64,000 nucleotides of DNA from NCBI RefSeq assembly GCF_030272615.1, contig NC_081411.1:39733140-39797139 (forward strand). Reading direction: 5' to 3'. Made by a program: the position numbers and the translations under genes. The notes below the pieces were generated by a model. That model did no database searches. It was not told the origin of the DNA and saw only the letters and a list, made by a program, of their open reading frames with translations. Of the stretch, positions 34,640 to 47,592 are shown piece by piece. The stretch's first letter is position 1; each line of letters starts with the position of its first letter. This DNA comes from Cryptomeria japonica (lineage: Eukaryota; Streptophyta; Pinopsida; Cupressales; Cupressaceae).

Positions 34640-36151
34640 TACTCATTTAAGTGTTGTCAGATGGTGGGACAACTCCCATATTTTGTCTCAAGTACTCAAA
34701 TGCACCCAAAGGAAGTGGCTTGGTAAATATGTCAGCAATCTGATCACCAATTGGGACATATTCAATAATGACCTCCTTGTCTTCTACCTTCTCCCTCAAG
34801 AAGTGATACTTGATTGCAATGTGTTTTGTTCTTTAGTGCAATACTGGATCCTTGGAGATTTTGATTGCACTTGATTTATCACACTGGATTGAAATAGGAA
34901 TTGGTATATCCACCTGATTGTCCTTGAATGTCTGCTTCATCCATAGCACTTGTGAACAACATGTAGCAGCAGCAATATATTCAGCCTCAATAGTGGATAA
35001 TTACACTAAGTCTTGCTTCTTGTTGTATCATGATACTTACCGGTCTCCTAAGTAGAAAGCACCACCACTTGTTCTCTACCGGTCATCAATACATTTTTCC
35101 CAATCTGCATCAGTATAATCCTGCAAGAGAAGTCTCCTTTCTTTGGATACCACAACCCATAACTGATAATTCCTTCTAGATACCTAAAGACTCTCTTGAT
35201 TGCATTTAAGTGAGACTTCTTATGAGCATCTTGGAATCTTTCTACCATGCAAACAACTTGTACAATATCTGGTCTAGATGTTGTTAGATATAATAGACTG
35301 CCAATCATAGACCTATACAATGTTTGCTCAACTTCTAGTGACTCATCTATTTTGCTCAACTTACAACCGATAACCATAGGAGTACTTACTGGTTTGTTGT
35401 CCTCCATTTGAAACTTCTTCAACATATCTTTAACATACATGGTTTGAGAGATGAAAATTCCTTTCTCCTCCTTTGAGATCTACAAACCAAGAAAATAGGA
35501 TAACTCACCTAGCATGGACATCTTAACCTCTATCTTCATCTGATCTACAAATTATTTGCACATGATGTCCTTGTCTCCACCAAATATAATGTCATCCACA
35601 TACACAACGACTATGATCATATGGTCTCCATTTATCTTGATGTGCAGGTTGTTGTTTGCATTCCCTTTCTAGAATCCTTGCTCCTTCACGTATTTATCCA
35701 ACCGGGAATACCATGCTCTTGGAGCCTGCTTCAAACCATACAAGGCTTTCTTCAACCGTGATACAAAACTCTCATCATCATGTAAAAGATAACCCTGTGG
35801 TTGTTCCATATACAACTCTTCTTCAAGGTTACCATTCAGAAAAGCATATTTGACATCCATTTGGTAGACCTTGTAACCTTTATAGTCAGAGAAAGCTAAA
35901 AACACTCTTATTGCTTCTAAGCTAGCAATAGGTGCAAAGGTTTCTTCAAAGTCAATACCTTCCACTTGAGCATACCCTTTGAAAACTAGCCTTTCTTTAT
36001 GTTGGATTATCTTTCCTTCTTCATTCATATTATTCTGGTAGACCCGTTTGGTACTTATGAAATTCTTGTTTGCCAGTCTAGGAACAAGTTCCCATGTTTG
36101 ATTCTTCTCAATTTTTTCCAACGCTTCATCCATGGAATCTACCCATTTCAC
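34640..36151 (-). pseudogene. Copia reverse transcriptase and RNase H
   Basis: The RT part reads MKWVDSMDEALEKIEKNQTW, then KERLVFKGYAQVEGIDFEET, YQMDVKYAFLNGNLEEELYM and LKKALYGLKQAPRAWYSRLD. The catalytic VVVYVDDIIFGG lies at about 35595-35625. The connection part includes YFLGLQIS, KPVSTPM, YRSMIGSLLYLTTSRPDI and HLNAIKRVFRYLEG. RNase H (about 34650-35110) keeps LSTIEAEYIAAATC, QCDKSSAIKISKDPVLH and the tail IADIFTKPLPLGAFEYLR. Stops interrupt it, for example just after DIMCK. The enzyme would copy element RNA. Confidence 0.9.
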
Positions 36152-36169
36152 ACTTTTTCTAGCTTCGTC

Positions 36170-37132
36170 AAAAGTTTAGGGTTCAAGTTCTATCATGAGG
36201 CATAAATTGATCTTCATGCTCATCATCTGAAACATAATATAGGGTGTTGGTGAAAATTATTTCTTATGTAGGTCTTCATCTATTCTCAGATTTATACTAT
36301 CAACCACTTTTCTCAAATTATTGTCGCAACATTTGTAGGCTTTGTTCATGGTTGAGTAACCCAAGAAGATTCCTTCATCACTTCTGGAATCAAAACTTCC
36401 TAATCCATCAGCATCTCTCTTGATGAAGTACTTACTTTTGAACACTCTAAAATACTTAAGTGATGGTTTCTAGTTGTACCATAACTAATAGGGAGTTATT
36501 TTATTGTTTACTCTTAGCTATACCTGGTTTAATACATAGACGGCAGTATGAACTGCTTCCTTCTAGTAAGTATTTGGTATGCTAGCCTCATTCAACATTG
36601 TTCTAGTCATTTCCTTTACTATCCTATTCTTCCTTTCTGCCACATCATTCTATTATGGTGTTCTTGTTGTTGAATATTGTCTCTAAATTCCATGTTTCTC
36701 ATAGTAGTCAATAAATTCATTCAAAGAATATTCTCCACCCCGGTCTAATCTTAAACACTTTAACTACTGTCCATGGTCACTTTCAACCATTCTTCTATAG
36801 ATCTTTAATCTTTCAAATACCTATGATTTTTCATGCAAAAAGGTCACCCAAGTCATCCTTGAGTAGTCATCAATGAATATCATGAAGTATCTCTGACCGG
36901 TCAGATCCCTTGTCCTTGATGGTCCACACAAATCTGTATGTACTAACTCCAGACATCTTGAGGTATTATACTCTTTTGTTTTGCAGCTCACTCTGATTTT
37001 CTTGCCTCTGATACATTCATCACAAAAGGTACTTCCTGGTTTAGTTATTTGTGGAATATTTCTCGCATAGCGGTTTTTATTTATCTTCACCAAATTATCA
37101 AAATTCACATGACCTAATCTCTGATGCCACAA
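36170..37132 (-). pseudogene. Copia integrase
   Basis: The GAG-pre-integrase/zinc part reads MWHQRLGHVNFDNL and FCDECIRGKK, an HHCC finger. The catalytic core begins LVHTDLCGPSRTRDLTGQRY with the first Asp, and FMIFIDDYSRMTWVTFL follows. The rest of the core is frayed by shifts and stops. The C-terminal part (36257-36445) reads FDSRSDEGIFLGYSTMNKAYK, a conserved Copia integrase tail. It joined cDNA ends to host DNA. Confidence 0.85.
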
Positions 37133-37228
37133 CTAGCTTTCATCAACCTGTCCCAACATGCATTGGGACTCATAGCATTCCTTCAGATTGTAGACATTAC
37201 CATTTTTTCTCTTTCCCTCTGCTACAAC

Positions 37229-37515
37229 CTAACCGGTACTCTTCTTTCTTATTTGACAACTAGTAGAGTCAAAAGTGAACTTGTATCCTTTGTCACACAT
37301 CTGACTTACACTTAGCAGATTATTCTTTAGTCCTTCCACATAGTACAAATCATGAGCCTTGAGCTTTCCATCTATATTTAATGTAGCATAGCCCTTAATC
37401 TTGATAGAGGAATTGTCACTAAAACAGACAAAACCGTCATTCGAATCATCAAGCTTGATAAAAAAATTATTGTCTCTAGTCATGTGATTAGAGCAACCAC
37501 TATCAACTACTCACA
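37229..37515 (-). pseudogene. Copia aspartic protease
   Basis: VVDSGCSNHM (about 37485-37512) contains the catalytic D-S-G. It is followed by an open 84-codon stretch with FFIKLDDSNDGFVCFSD, GYATLNIDGK and NLLSVSQMCDKGYKFTF, the usual block between protease and pre-integrase. A stop separates the active-site motif from the upstream gag. It would cleave the Gag-Pol polyprotein. Confidence 0.85.
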
Positions 37516-37603
37516 GATTATTCCTTTCAGCATGTAGAGTAGTCTACACAATCAAGCTTGACATTGTCTTGTTCTTCTCCTTTTCTATCGAATCTTGTTT
37601 CTC

Positions 37604-39703
37604 TTATTTCTTCTCCTCTTTTGTCATCTTGTGTTCTGGTTTAGTCCCTATCTTCTGATCTAGTACTATTTTCTTTCGCTCACTAGTTCTCAACTTACAC
37701 TGCCTTGCTATGTGACCAAAATTCTGACACTTAAAACATTTTACATTAACATTGAAAGATGTATCCAAAGAATTCTTGTAGGACATCTGCACTTTTCTCC
37801 TACACTCATAACTCTTATGACCAAACTCATTGACATTATAACAAGTGACATTTGTACTTTGTAATGTAGTAAATGAGTTTCTACTCTCGAAACTGGGGTT
37901 ATATTCATTTTCCTACAGTCTTCCATTCTATTACCGAACTTATTACACTGGTGACAATAACCATGAAAGTTTGGAACATACAAGTTAGATTGTCTTGGTC
38001 CTGCAAATAACTACCTCACTGGGGGTGTTCCTTTCACACTGCTAACTTTGATGAATCCTTCATGATCAACTCTTGCATTTCTTCTTGAATCTACATGTTG
38101 ATGCATTGAGTAAGGTCTCTGGTTCATTGATTGTGTATACCGGTTTGTGTGATGATTCTTAAAAGCCTCTGCATATGTCTTCTTCTCTTCACCTTCATTT
38201 GAAGAAGTAAACAGTATCTCCTTATTGGATGTGTCTTTTTTATTTGAACTTTGACCCTCCTCAAATCCTAAGCCACCAGTATCCTTAGATTTCTTATGTT
38301 TTCTCAACATCTTGTCTAAAGCTTCAGTGATGCCTTCATATTTGCTACTCACTTTCATTTCTTTCTTGTTTTACTCTAATTATTTATGGAGCTTCTCAAT
38401 TTCTTCTTCTAGGTTCTGATGTTCTATCTCCTTTTTACTCAAGCTAGTGCTAGTAACTTCACAGATCCTCTTGGCTTCTTCCAATTGAAGTTTTAGATCT
38501 GTAACTGTTTTCTTGTTCTCTTCAAGAGATTTTTCCTACATTTCTTGTTCTTAAGTTGTATTCTTTTTCACCTTCTTCAGATCTCTTCTTGTTTTCTTTA
38601 GCTCTTCCAAGGTGCTGATGAGTTATGCTTCAAGATCTACTTCTCCTACTTTCTCTTCCTCTTCATCTTCTTCAGGTACCAGAACCTCTTGGGCCATGAA
38701 GAGGGTTGCTCTGACTTCATCTTCACTGCAACAGTCATTTGAGACACTCTCCTCATCAATGTTATCATTTTCATGTGTATAAAGACTCTGGCTACCTCTT
38801 CTACCATACTGATAGACATTCTTCTTCCTATCCTTACCATATGATCTGCTACCACTTAACTGACCATCTTCAGTCTTATCACCATATAGACTTGGTAGCA
38901 AAATGTCTAATCTTTCCATAATTGAAACATTTCAAGGGCATCTTGCCTTTGTATTTGCTTGAACCTATCTCGAGTCTTCTGACACATTCTACCATGATAT
39001 CATCAGAGTCTTCACCGATTCCATCATGAGAAGATTCTTCTTTTCCTTTTCTTGATGTTTTGAATGCAACTTCTTTCTTCACAGCCTTAGTACTAACAGT
39101 CCTCATTTCATAAGTAGTTAGGGAACCATACATCTCATCCATTGTAAAGACTTTTAGATCTTTTTCTTCTTCTATTGTAGAAACCTTTGTATCATACTTA
39201 GATGTAAGGGATCTAAGTAATTTCTTCACTACAAACTCATCTTTTATTTCTTCTCCAAGCCCTCTAATGTTGTTTGGTGTTTCATCAATCCTTTGGAGAT
39301 AGTCAACAATCTTCTCTTCATCTCTCATCTTCAAACCCTCAAGTTGAGCTCTCAATGTATGTGACTTCACTTCCTTGACTTTAGGATCACCTTCAAATAT
39401 TTTCTGCAACTTATCCCAAGTTGCTTTGGTAGATGAGCAATGCATGACCTTAACAAACTCAATATCATATAGTCCACTAAGAATAGTATTATTTTCTTTA
39501 GCATTGTTATCATATTCCTTCTTATCATCTGGATCAGTAGGAGGATTATTAGGGGCACTATACCCATTCACAACCGACATCCATGCATCACAACCTACAG
39601 AGGACAAATCGGTTTCCATTCTTCTACTCCAAAAGGCATAGTTTACACCATCAAACATAGAAGCTTTTGAGGAGGTTGATTCATTTCTTGCCATTGTGAA
39701 CAC
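37604..39703 (-). pseudogene. Copia gag with UBN2 capsid domain, coiled coil and zinc knuckles
   Basis: N-terminal MARNESTSSKASMFDGVNYA followed by FWSRRMETDLSSVG (DUF4219-like), then a UBN2 gag domain to about 39.05 kb with TKATWDKLQKIFEG, LKMRDEEKIVDYLQRIDE and KKLLRSLTSKYDTKVS. A first knuckle, CFNYGKIRHFATKS, is degraded. After a frame change come acidic and coiled-coil parts, a GGLGFEEGQSS linker (about 38.25 kb), then CHQCNKFGNRMEDC (His replaced by Asn) and CFKCQNFGHIARQC (intact). Compared with this, ORF1 of the element at 4358 lacks everything before the coiled coil. The ATG used follows the primer site by about 50 bp. Confidence 0.85.
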
Positions 39704-39755
39704 TTAATAGGATCTATCCAAGCTAGAGAACGCTTTGACACAATAGGGTACCTAG

Positions 39756-39767
39756 GCTCTGATACCA
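39756..39767 (-). promoter_or_regulatory. primer-binding site (initiator-Met tRNA)
   Basis: The minus strand reads TGGTATCAGAGC, an exact complement of the plant initiator-Met tRNA 3' end, a few bases inside the 5' LTR. Confidence 0.9.
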
Positions 39768-39769
39768 AT

Positions 39770-41509
39770 TTTTAGACACAATGGATCACTAAGAGGGGGT
39801 GAATTAGGGATTTAAATAATTTTTACATAACCATAGCTATACCAGCTCAATATGAAATTAACAAAATCCAAACTGGTTAAAAAAGCAATGCAAACAAGGT
39901 GTGTAGGAGAAATATCTAAAATATTAATACAATACACACACGAAGATGCCACACACAACACTGGATGTACGAGAGAACCCAATATGGGAAAAACCTCAAT
40001 GAGAACAGTTGTTAGAGATCTTCTACTCCAATCCAGCCTCACAATGAAAAGATTTGATTACAAATTTTAGGGTACCAACCCAAGAAGCACCAACTCAAAG
40101 GAGCACGAACCCATACATACGTTATAGACTACAATCTAAAGGAGCGACTACCCCTGCACTAAGAACCTACTCAGTGAAAAAAATATGAAAAATTAGATAT
40201 ACAAATGAGATACTTGCTGCAAATGAAGTTATGCAACCCTTCAAATCTTTGCACTATCGATTTCTATCTTACTAGTTTGTATCAACTCAACACGCACTAC
40301 AACTTAGCCTTTCAACTGGTTCTAACTCTGCTTAATCTTCTCTCCCTCTATTCAGTTGAATTCAAAATCACACTTGGTCACTCTCTATCGGGTACTACTT
40401 CTTTTAGTTGGTTGCCTCTACATTCGATGCTCACTCTGTCGGTTTGTTCCTTACACCAGATCACCCTGCTTCTCCTTACCGGTACAATCTTCACTCACAA
40501 ACACTTCAAGTATTTTTCTCTTGGCTCTCAGACAATAATTTCACTCTATGTTTCACCCTTCAGCAACCACAACTATCAGTCTTAGGTCTTCACACTTAAA
40601 CTAAAGTTTCCCCACCAAGAATCAATTCAAATAGAGGGTGGCTAGGGTTTCCTTCTATCGACCAACTTTGCATTCAATCTGATCTGATCCACCTTGGATC
40701 GCACAACTTCTTTGGAGGAATAAGCCATCATGTGCTTTCCATTTGTCCAGAGTATGTTTGCCAAAATACCAAACCCAACCATGATTTTCGGCCTTGAAAT
40801 CTGTCGACTCATTTATAAACCAGTTGTTTCATTCTCAAGTCCTCTTGCAATCCGATTTCCTTACTTCGATCTAGGCACCCACGACTCCCTAATCTGTCTT
40901 TGTCATTCATTCTTCCTCGAACCACATCAATCTGTTAACAACCTATGATTTGTGCATGTTTCATTTAATGTTGGCTAACTGTTGCAACAACCATGTCAGT
41001 GGAAACTTTACCGACCTCTGCATGCTCGCCACCTCATCTCCATGTGGCATCACATTGGCATACACTTAGCTCATTAATACAAGGTCAGTTTGAACTTTCA
41101 ACGAACTCATACCGACACAAGCCCTTACAAGTAAAACCTTCTCATGCTGCTATTCGACATCATACACTACATTGGTAGCTCAACTTCACCTCCGGTGGTT
41201 TGTGATCTCTTTGTCACTCTGCCTCTTTATCAAAAACATTATCACAAGCAAACAACCAACCTTCATACTGGTTATGACTTGTCATGCCAACAACCAACTT
41301 CATATCACCTCTTATCGATGATGTCACTGACAGTCTCAATACATGCTTGTCTTCCATGCCTTCATACCAGTTTTATCTTCCACCATACTAGTTAAAAAGC
41401 CTTCATGTTAAACTTTGTTATGTTGGTTCAATCTTCTTCATACTGGGTTGGCATACCCTACTGGTAGCCTGCAATACCGGTTGACATCAATGACAACCCA
41501 ATGCCAACA
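39770..41509 (-). repeat. 5' LTR of the full-length Copia
   Basis: 1740 bp in minus orientation, from TGTTGGCATTGGGTTGTC to GTCTAAAA at the primer-site side, where the 3' copy has the intact GTCCAACA. Numerous single-base differences and small indels separate the two LTRs, so the insertion is not recent. Confidence 0.9.
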
Positions 41510-41540
41510 TTTTTAAGGTTTACAAGTAGTTTTAAATTGA

Positions 41541-41542
<2 letters not shown>

Positions 41543-41570
<28 letters not shown>
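41543..41570. repeat. (CATA)n microsatellite
   Basis: About seven copies of the tetranucleotide CATA directly to the right of the Copia insertion. Confidence 0.9.
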
Positions 41571-41571
<1 letters not shown>

Positions 41572-41939
41572 AACATAAACATTCTCTCAAAATACAAAAA
41601 AAATATAAATTTCATTATTACAAATGTAATGCTTAAAACTCATGTTAAAATACCTCTATAAAAGATTTAATACCATCCTTGTCCACACCCTTACATAAGC
41701 ATATACTTATAAATCTAAAACTGAAAGAATCATCTAAAATATTCACAATATCAAGAAACATGAGAAAATTAGTAATAAAAACAAGAGTTGTGAAAGAATG
41801 AGAAACCAATTATTTTTATAATAAAAAACATAATTATTATCTTAATATTTCACTCTCTTTATGTAAATTTGACTTTAATAAGATAGTATCAATAATTATA
41901 ATATAATATAATTTAAACACTTTTGCAAAGAATAATCTT

Positions 41940-43390
41940 TTAAAATACTTGTCCTAATTTAACATTCGTATCCCTCTTTCCTTTCACTACTTGCCAACCA
42001 TCCTCTAACTTCGCAGCCTCCTTCTCCCACCACAAGGAAGCATCTGAAGGAGTCCTCGCCTCTCCATCTAGATTGCCATGGAATTTACCCCTAATCATTG
42101 CTACATTTGAGTTGCTGCAACAATCAACTACATCATCATTTTTCATTTTCTTATGTTATCCTATAACTTTTGAGGATGTGCCAACCCTCTCCCCCTTATT
42201 CAAAATTTGAGACCCAGCCTACTTATCGCATTGCAAACCTACTAAGTGGGATTATATGGAAAAAATGTTGTTCAACTTATTCCTTTTAGAGGACTTTATA
42301 GTTTCACAGTCCAGATCCTATTGTCCGTTAGTCGTACCCTAGACCTCAACAAGCTCAAGTGCTTTCTCAATATCAGATTCAAGAGCTTTGCTTAGTCTGG
42401 GAAGGATATGTCTCTTCACATTCCTCTTTCTCCATAGAATAGAACTGAGGGTAAACATCCCTCCACCAAGTTGCTTGGTCGTGGGTTTTCTTCTCTGAAC
42501 ATTTTTCAACAACGTGCTTAGTATGGAAATATCTTCTACACCTAAAGGGTATACCTCCATATTCCACAAGTTGTAACCACACCTTGTTGGCTAATTTCAG
42601 AGACAGATTAGTTGGAGGGGCTTTGGCCAAGACCATCTCAAACAGAATCTAGACATAAGTAGTATGAAAGAAATCATAGGATCCCTCATCCATCCCCAAC
42701 AATTTACCCAAAGTATATCCAATCACTTCACAAGATAATTCAAAATAAATTTTTAATGAAAGGTCAGGCAGTCTTACCCATAAAGGAAATTTATTGAAGG
42801 ATTCAGTAGCTAGGTTGAAAGCTGGGTACCAAGGTTGTAGTAGGAGCATGTGCTTGTTCTCCCATCTCTATTGAGATTCGCAGGATATTTTGTTCCTATC
42901 TAGTACATTACCAGACAACACCGAGAAAACGCTTGGGATCTAGGATAGATCTGCCTGCCATAATGTGACTCCACTGCTCAAAAATCCATTTATGCAATTC
43001 TCTAAGGCTGGGCCAAAACTCCTTAAATATTCCTATGAAGGCCAACACCTAAAAAAAATCATTTTCAACTGTCTCTTCTCTAATCTCTCTCTTCAAGCTT
43101 ACCATTGGCCTATCTACAAGGGGTTCAATCCATTTAGTGCACATTGCTCCATCGTTGTCTGCCTTTTTGTTCGCTTCCATATACAACCCGCTCGTGATTA
43201 TATTACATCCATTCTTCTCCCACGAACACCCTATTACACCTTCCATTTTCTGTCAGGCGCATTAGCCCAAACATTATTATGCTTTGATATCAAACCTAAG
43301 GCCTCTTCATGGTGTCCAGATATAAAGGATGCTTCATCCCTCTAAGACCCATAAAAAATCTCTCTTCTTTGTGATTGTAGTAGAGTTTGC
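41940..43390 (-). pseudogene. LINE ORF1-type protein (DUF4283) remnant
   Basis: Minus-strand pieces line up with the plant L1-type ORF1. The N-terminal part is frayed. Then follow PWYPAFN and FPLWVRLPDLSLKIYFELSC with GYTLGKLLGMD (42649-42849). Next are VWLQLVEYGGIPFRCRRYFH and TKHVVEKC (42379-42636), where the CCHC knuckle has lost its second Cys. The C-terminal DGWQVVKGKRDT tail is at 41940-42146. ORF1 binds LINE RNA. No endonuclease or RT of this LINE follows downstream on the minus strand; the Copia element lies there instead. Confidence 0.75.
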
Positions 43391-43894
43391 CAAACCCTAG
43401 CATCAACAATTAAAAAAACCAGGAGGCTCCATAACGCCTTTTTTTTTTTTTTGGGATACTTTGTTTATATTCATATATATTATTATTGCTAAACTAATAA
43501 ATTTAAGTTAATTCATTTGAAAAAATTATCATGATATTCATTTTTTTAAAAATAAATTCATTCATTTTAAAAATAAGTAAGCCTAAGTTTCCTAAACTCA
43601 GATTCAAGTATCCTTAAAGAGTAGACACATTTTAACCTCCCATTTCAGAGTAGCCTTTTCTAGCTTGTAAAACTGAGATTAGATATAAGTAAAATCAATT
43701 CAATATTACTTCGTAAAGGGAAAGTGAAGTTAATTTTTGATGGGATTGAAAAAGGAAATCTAGGAAAATCAAGGGGTATGTAGTTTGCGATTAGTTAGGA
43801 AAAATAATTATTACAAAAAATATAAGATTCTCAAGGGGAAAAAATAATATTATAGAAGCCTATGCTATACTCCAATGTTTGATTCTTCCCAAGA

Positions 43895-44086
43895 ATTCCA
43901 ATCGAAGGTGATTCTCTCCTAATAGAAAATTCTTGTTAAAAAAGAAACACAAAAATTTCGATGATCCAATATTTTCTTCATTAAGTATGGATTCTATTGG
44001 ATGAACTAGAAGAGAATGAGATAATTCCTAGCTATATATAAGACAATTATTTAGTGAATTGGTTGGCTAACAAGGGGTGTGATCGA
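43895..44086 (+). pseudogene. LINE-type RNase H fragment
   Basis: 64 codons in one plus-strand frame with three stops: IPIEGDSLLIENSC, then VWILLDELEENEIIPSYI and VNWLANKGCD. EGDS, the LLDELE helix and the N-x-x-V-x-x-LANKGCD end match the RNase H domain (RVT_3 type) found at the C-terminus of plant LINE pol and related proteins. It is only a fragment and lies opposite in strand to the DUF4283 remnant beside it, so the two are probably from different copies or a rearranged one. Confidence 0.65.
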
Positions 44087-47000
44087 ACTACAACAACATC
44101 AATATTCTCACATCTATCCTTTCTACTTTCATCAGGCAATGAAACAATGGTTCAATATATGTTAAATTTGCTAATTATTAATGAAATATCATTTCACATT
44201 CCATCATCAAGCATTAGGACAGCACTCCACAAACATGCCCAAATGGGCATGTGGATAGTATGGATTACAAAAGCAGTCCCCAAACGTGCCAAAATGGGCA
44301 TGTGGATGGTATACATTCCATCAACAAAACTGAAAAGGTCTAGAATTCACTTCCCATGAAGTCTCAATTGAAAGGACACCTAGCATTGGTAAACCCAAAT
44401 TTGTTAAAGGCCTATTCTCCTCCATGGAAAATTTAGAGTTTTATTTTAGTAATAATTTCCAATTAAAGATGATCTGGCACACCAACTTCATCTACATTAT
44501 CAAGAATATGACTCCTCCCTTTTTCACATTTCATATTGCTCTATGCCCACTCAAAGCAATTTTAAGTGTCACTCTAAGTCTTCATTTTTCTTCAATTATC
44601 TTAGGTCAATGGAAAATTCTTCTAATAAAACAAGCATGTCATATCAACCACTCAACTATAGGATTAAGCTTCCCCTTAAAAAATGGGAATTTTTTGTCTT
44701 GATCCAATTCAATAATGATGATATGTTGAACATGTTTTTTTATTTGAAAATAGCATATTGAAGATTCAATCTGAGATGAGAATATTTCAAACCAAGTGCT
44801 AGATGAGATCATAAAAGTGTATAACTTTCATAAAGGAAAGGGTATGATGCTTTAAGATTTCACTTGGATTATAGAATGAAGGAATCCTTAGAAGGGCCTT
44901 GTATTCTTTTGAATATCAATTCGGACTTGAACCTACTTCAAAGATCAAACACTAAGAAGCCAATTTCTTGTATTGGTCACTCGAGATGAACCCATTGCAG
45001 AAGCCAATTTCTTGTATTGGTCACTCAAGATCAACCCATTGCCACACTTTACCTTCGGATAAACTAGCAAGCCCCATTGTTCACCTAAGGTCTAAAGCAA
45101 CTATAATGGAAGAAAATGATGATAAAAATATCCTCCATCGATCATAATAGATAGAATATTATCTTAAGCCTTTAATTGTGTTGCTTCTTTTTTGTAGTAT
45201 TTGTGGTTGAGCTTTACTCCCATCTTGTTATGTGAACATATATTTTTCTTATGGTTGAGCTCACTCCCATTTTGCAATGGAAACAATTATTTTTTATTTT
45301 ATCATGTAGATTCATTATTCAATTTATTCATCATATGTTGAAAGATATGACTACAAAATTAAATGTTAAGATCTTTTCCATTATTATATTATATAACTTT
45401 TATCAATACCCACATAAAAATTATTTCAAATTTAAAAAATTCCTATAATATTTCATTACATTCTCTTCTTTTTTAAACAATAATTTAATTAATTAAATTT
45501 ATAATTGTTCTATTTTTTAAATAATCTTAACATTTAACTTTAAGATATTGTGTGAGGTTCCCTCAACTCATGTTACTAATTACCCTCTTCTTGGCATCAT
45601 TGTCTACTTCCTAACATTTCTTCTATTCCTTCTTTATTTTTTTTTACCACCTCTATTCTCTTTATTTTGTTACTATTGTTGCTAAAAGCTATTTTTTCCT
45701 GTATGTGTAATGGGGTACTAATTGGGCTCTTTCTCTAGATTGTCATAGATTGTCATGGCTACAACCCAACTTATTTGAGGTTTCTAGGTCCTTTGTGAGA
45801 CCTAAAGATGATGAAATGATAATCTTATTTCAAGCTTAGTACCCTTGTTTCTCATTGATTATTGCTCCAGTCTATATCTCTTGGTCTTGTAAGTCTCATT
45901 CCTTGTGAGACTTTTTGTTCTCACCTTTCTAGTGGTTTCCCTTTCTTCATTGATCACTGATCAATAATGGGTCCTAGCCCTCTACCATGCTTACATAATT
46001 AGGACATTTAAATTTAAGATATAATAAAATCTTACAAAATTATATCTTATAAGAAAATTGTTTTAATAAAATATTATGTGCTATAATTGTGTGAAAAGTT
46101 GGGATCCTAATTCAAGGGAATATTCATCTTATTGAAAAAAATCATTTGAATTAAAAGTGAGATAAATATTTTTTGAAGTTGTAGTTTCCATTGATTGAGA
46201 TTTAAATGTATATCAAGGAAATGTTTTGCTGATTCAAAACTCACATGTAATAATTTATTTACATTTTAAAAATATTATTTGTAATAAGTGTAGTGAATGT
46301 CCAAAACTAAATTTATTAGTTTTCTAATTTTGAAAAATTCACTCCTATAATAGCTAGACTATTTTAGGCAATCACATTCAATTTAAATAATTTCTAAAAT
46401 TTATTAAATTAAAAAATTTGTCTACAAAATAATACTCATTTCTAATTGATTGTTAAACAATTTACTAATAACTAGTTAACATTCAACTCAATGCAATAGT
46501 ATTGCCTAATAAAAAATACTAATAATAAAATATTCTGTTGTATCTTATTATTTGTAAAGCTTGAAATCTTAACTAAATAAATTGTTAGAGGAAAACCATT
46601 AATTCCTCTAATATATGCAAATATCAAACTATCCTATGAAGAACATGAAAATGAGAGTGTATGAAATAAAATAAGCATAAAACAAATCACTACCCTAAGA
46701 TCTTCATGGTTGTTGAGTTCATTTCTAAATTGCAATAGTAATTCCCTAAGAAATATGAAAGCACAAAAGAAATTGATAAAACGAAAGCTTAAGGTTAGTG
46801 GTTAAAGATAAAACGGAAGGAGAAGACTTAATTATAGATTCGGAGGGAGATATATCAATGGCAGAGCTTGAGTTCATCCCAATGGGAATGGATGGTTAAG
46901 ATTTCATTGGCAAAAGTTTACCCAAGATAGGGGAGAGATTGGGAAAATGGGGGAAGGAATTGAAGGAAACGGGAAGGATAAACTAGGCAAGTGGTAGGTG

Positions 47001-47592
47001 AGTGCTAAAGTGAAGGAAAATAAAATAAATTTATTTAATTATTTAATTTCATGAACAAATAGAGAATAAATAAATGTGTATGTATTCACTTTAATTGAAA
47101 GGGAAAATGAATCATATTTAACAAATTCAATAGTTTATTAAACTATAGAAGAAATATTAAATGCTTAAATAATTGTGAACATTATTTAATTGTGAAGGGT
47201 GAGAGGAAAATAAATTAAATTAATAATTTCAATTATTTAATTAACACGGAATATTATTAATTAACTAATAGTAAAAAAAATTAATTAACATTAGAGGAAG
47301 GGTAATAGCTAGTAAGATAATTAAATAATCAAAGATAATTTAATTAATGATGATGAAAAATGATGATGATAGGTGATGGATAGAAGAAAGGTTAATTTTT
47401 TATGTCTACATATTTCCTCTCTTTAAGAAAATGCAATTTTGGGTTTTTTTTCAAATAAGAAGGGAGAATTTAGAGGAATATGCCCCAACATGCTGCAAAG
47501 TATCGAGATAAGGAGGTAGGATTCCCCTTTTGAGAAATTGTGAAAAATAAATTTCAAAGAGGGTTAATTTTTTAATAGTATGACTATACTAT
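44087..47592. other. AT-rich unassigned region with small repeats
   Basis: No coding region that I can support. It holds a duplicated block at about 44228-44327 (AAATGGGCATGTGGAT twice, each part of a CATGCCCAAATGGGCATG-like palindrome) and a 44-bp tandem duplication at 44955-45042. From about 45.4 to 47.4 kb it is strongly AT-rich with ATTAATTAA words. Confidence 0.35.
44955..45042. repeat. 44-bp tandem duplication
   Basis: AGAAGCCAATTTCTTGTATT begins at 44955 and again at 44999; the two units differ at only a few bases. Confidence 0.9.

Larger units (their letters stand above)
32661..41509 (-). mobile_element. full-length Copia retrotransposon, both LTRs present
   Basis: Read on the minus strand: 5' LTR 39770-41509, Met-tRNA primer site, gag, protease, integrase, RT, RNase H, polypurine tract, 3' LTR 32661-34428. 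The protease-integrase-RT-RNase H order is diagnostic of Ty1/Copia. TTTTT flanks both ends (32656-32660 and 41510-41514), a possible 5-bp target duplication, weak because it is low complexity. The coding region is broken by many nonsense codons and small shifts, so it is dead; catalytic motifs of protease and RT still read correctly. Confidence 0.9.

Noticed and set aside
43439-43453. T-run as the poly(A) tail of the LINE ORF1 remnant
   Set aside because: A tail for a minus-strand LINE should be at its left (lower) end, but the ORF1 remnant lies to the left of this run.
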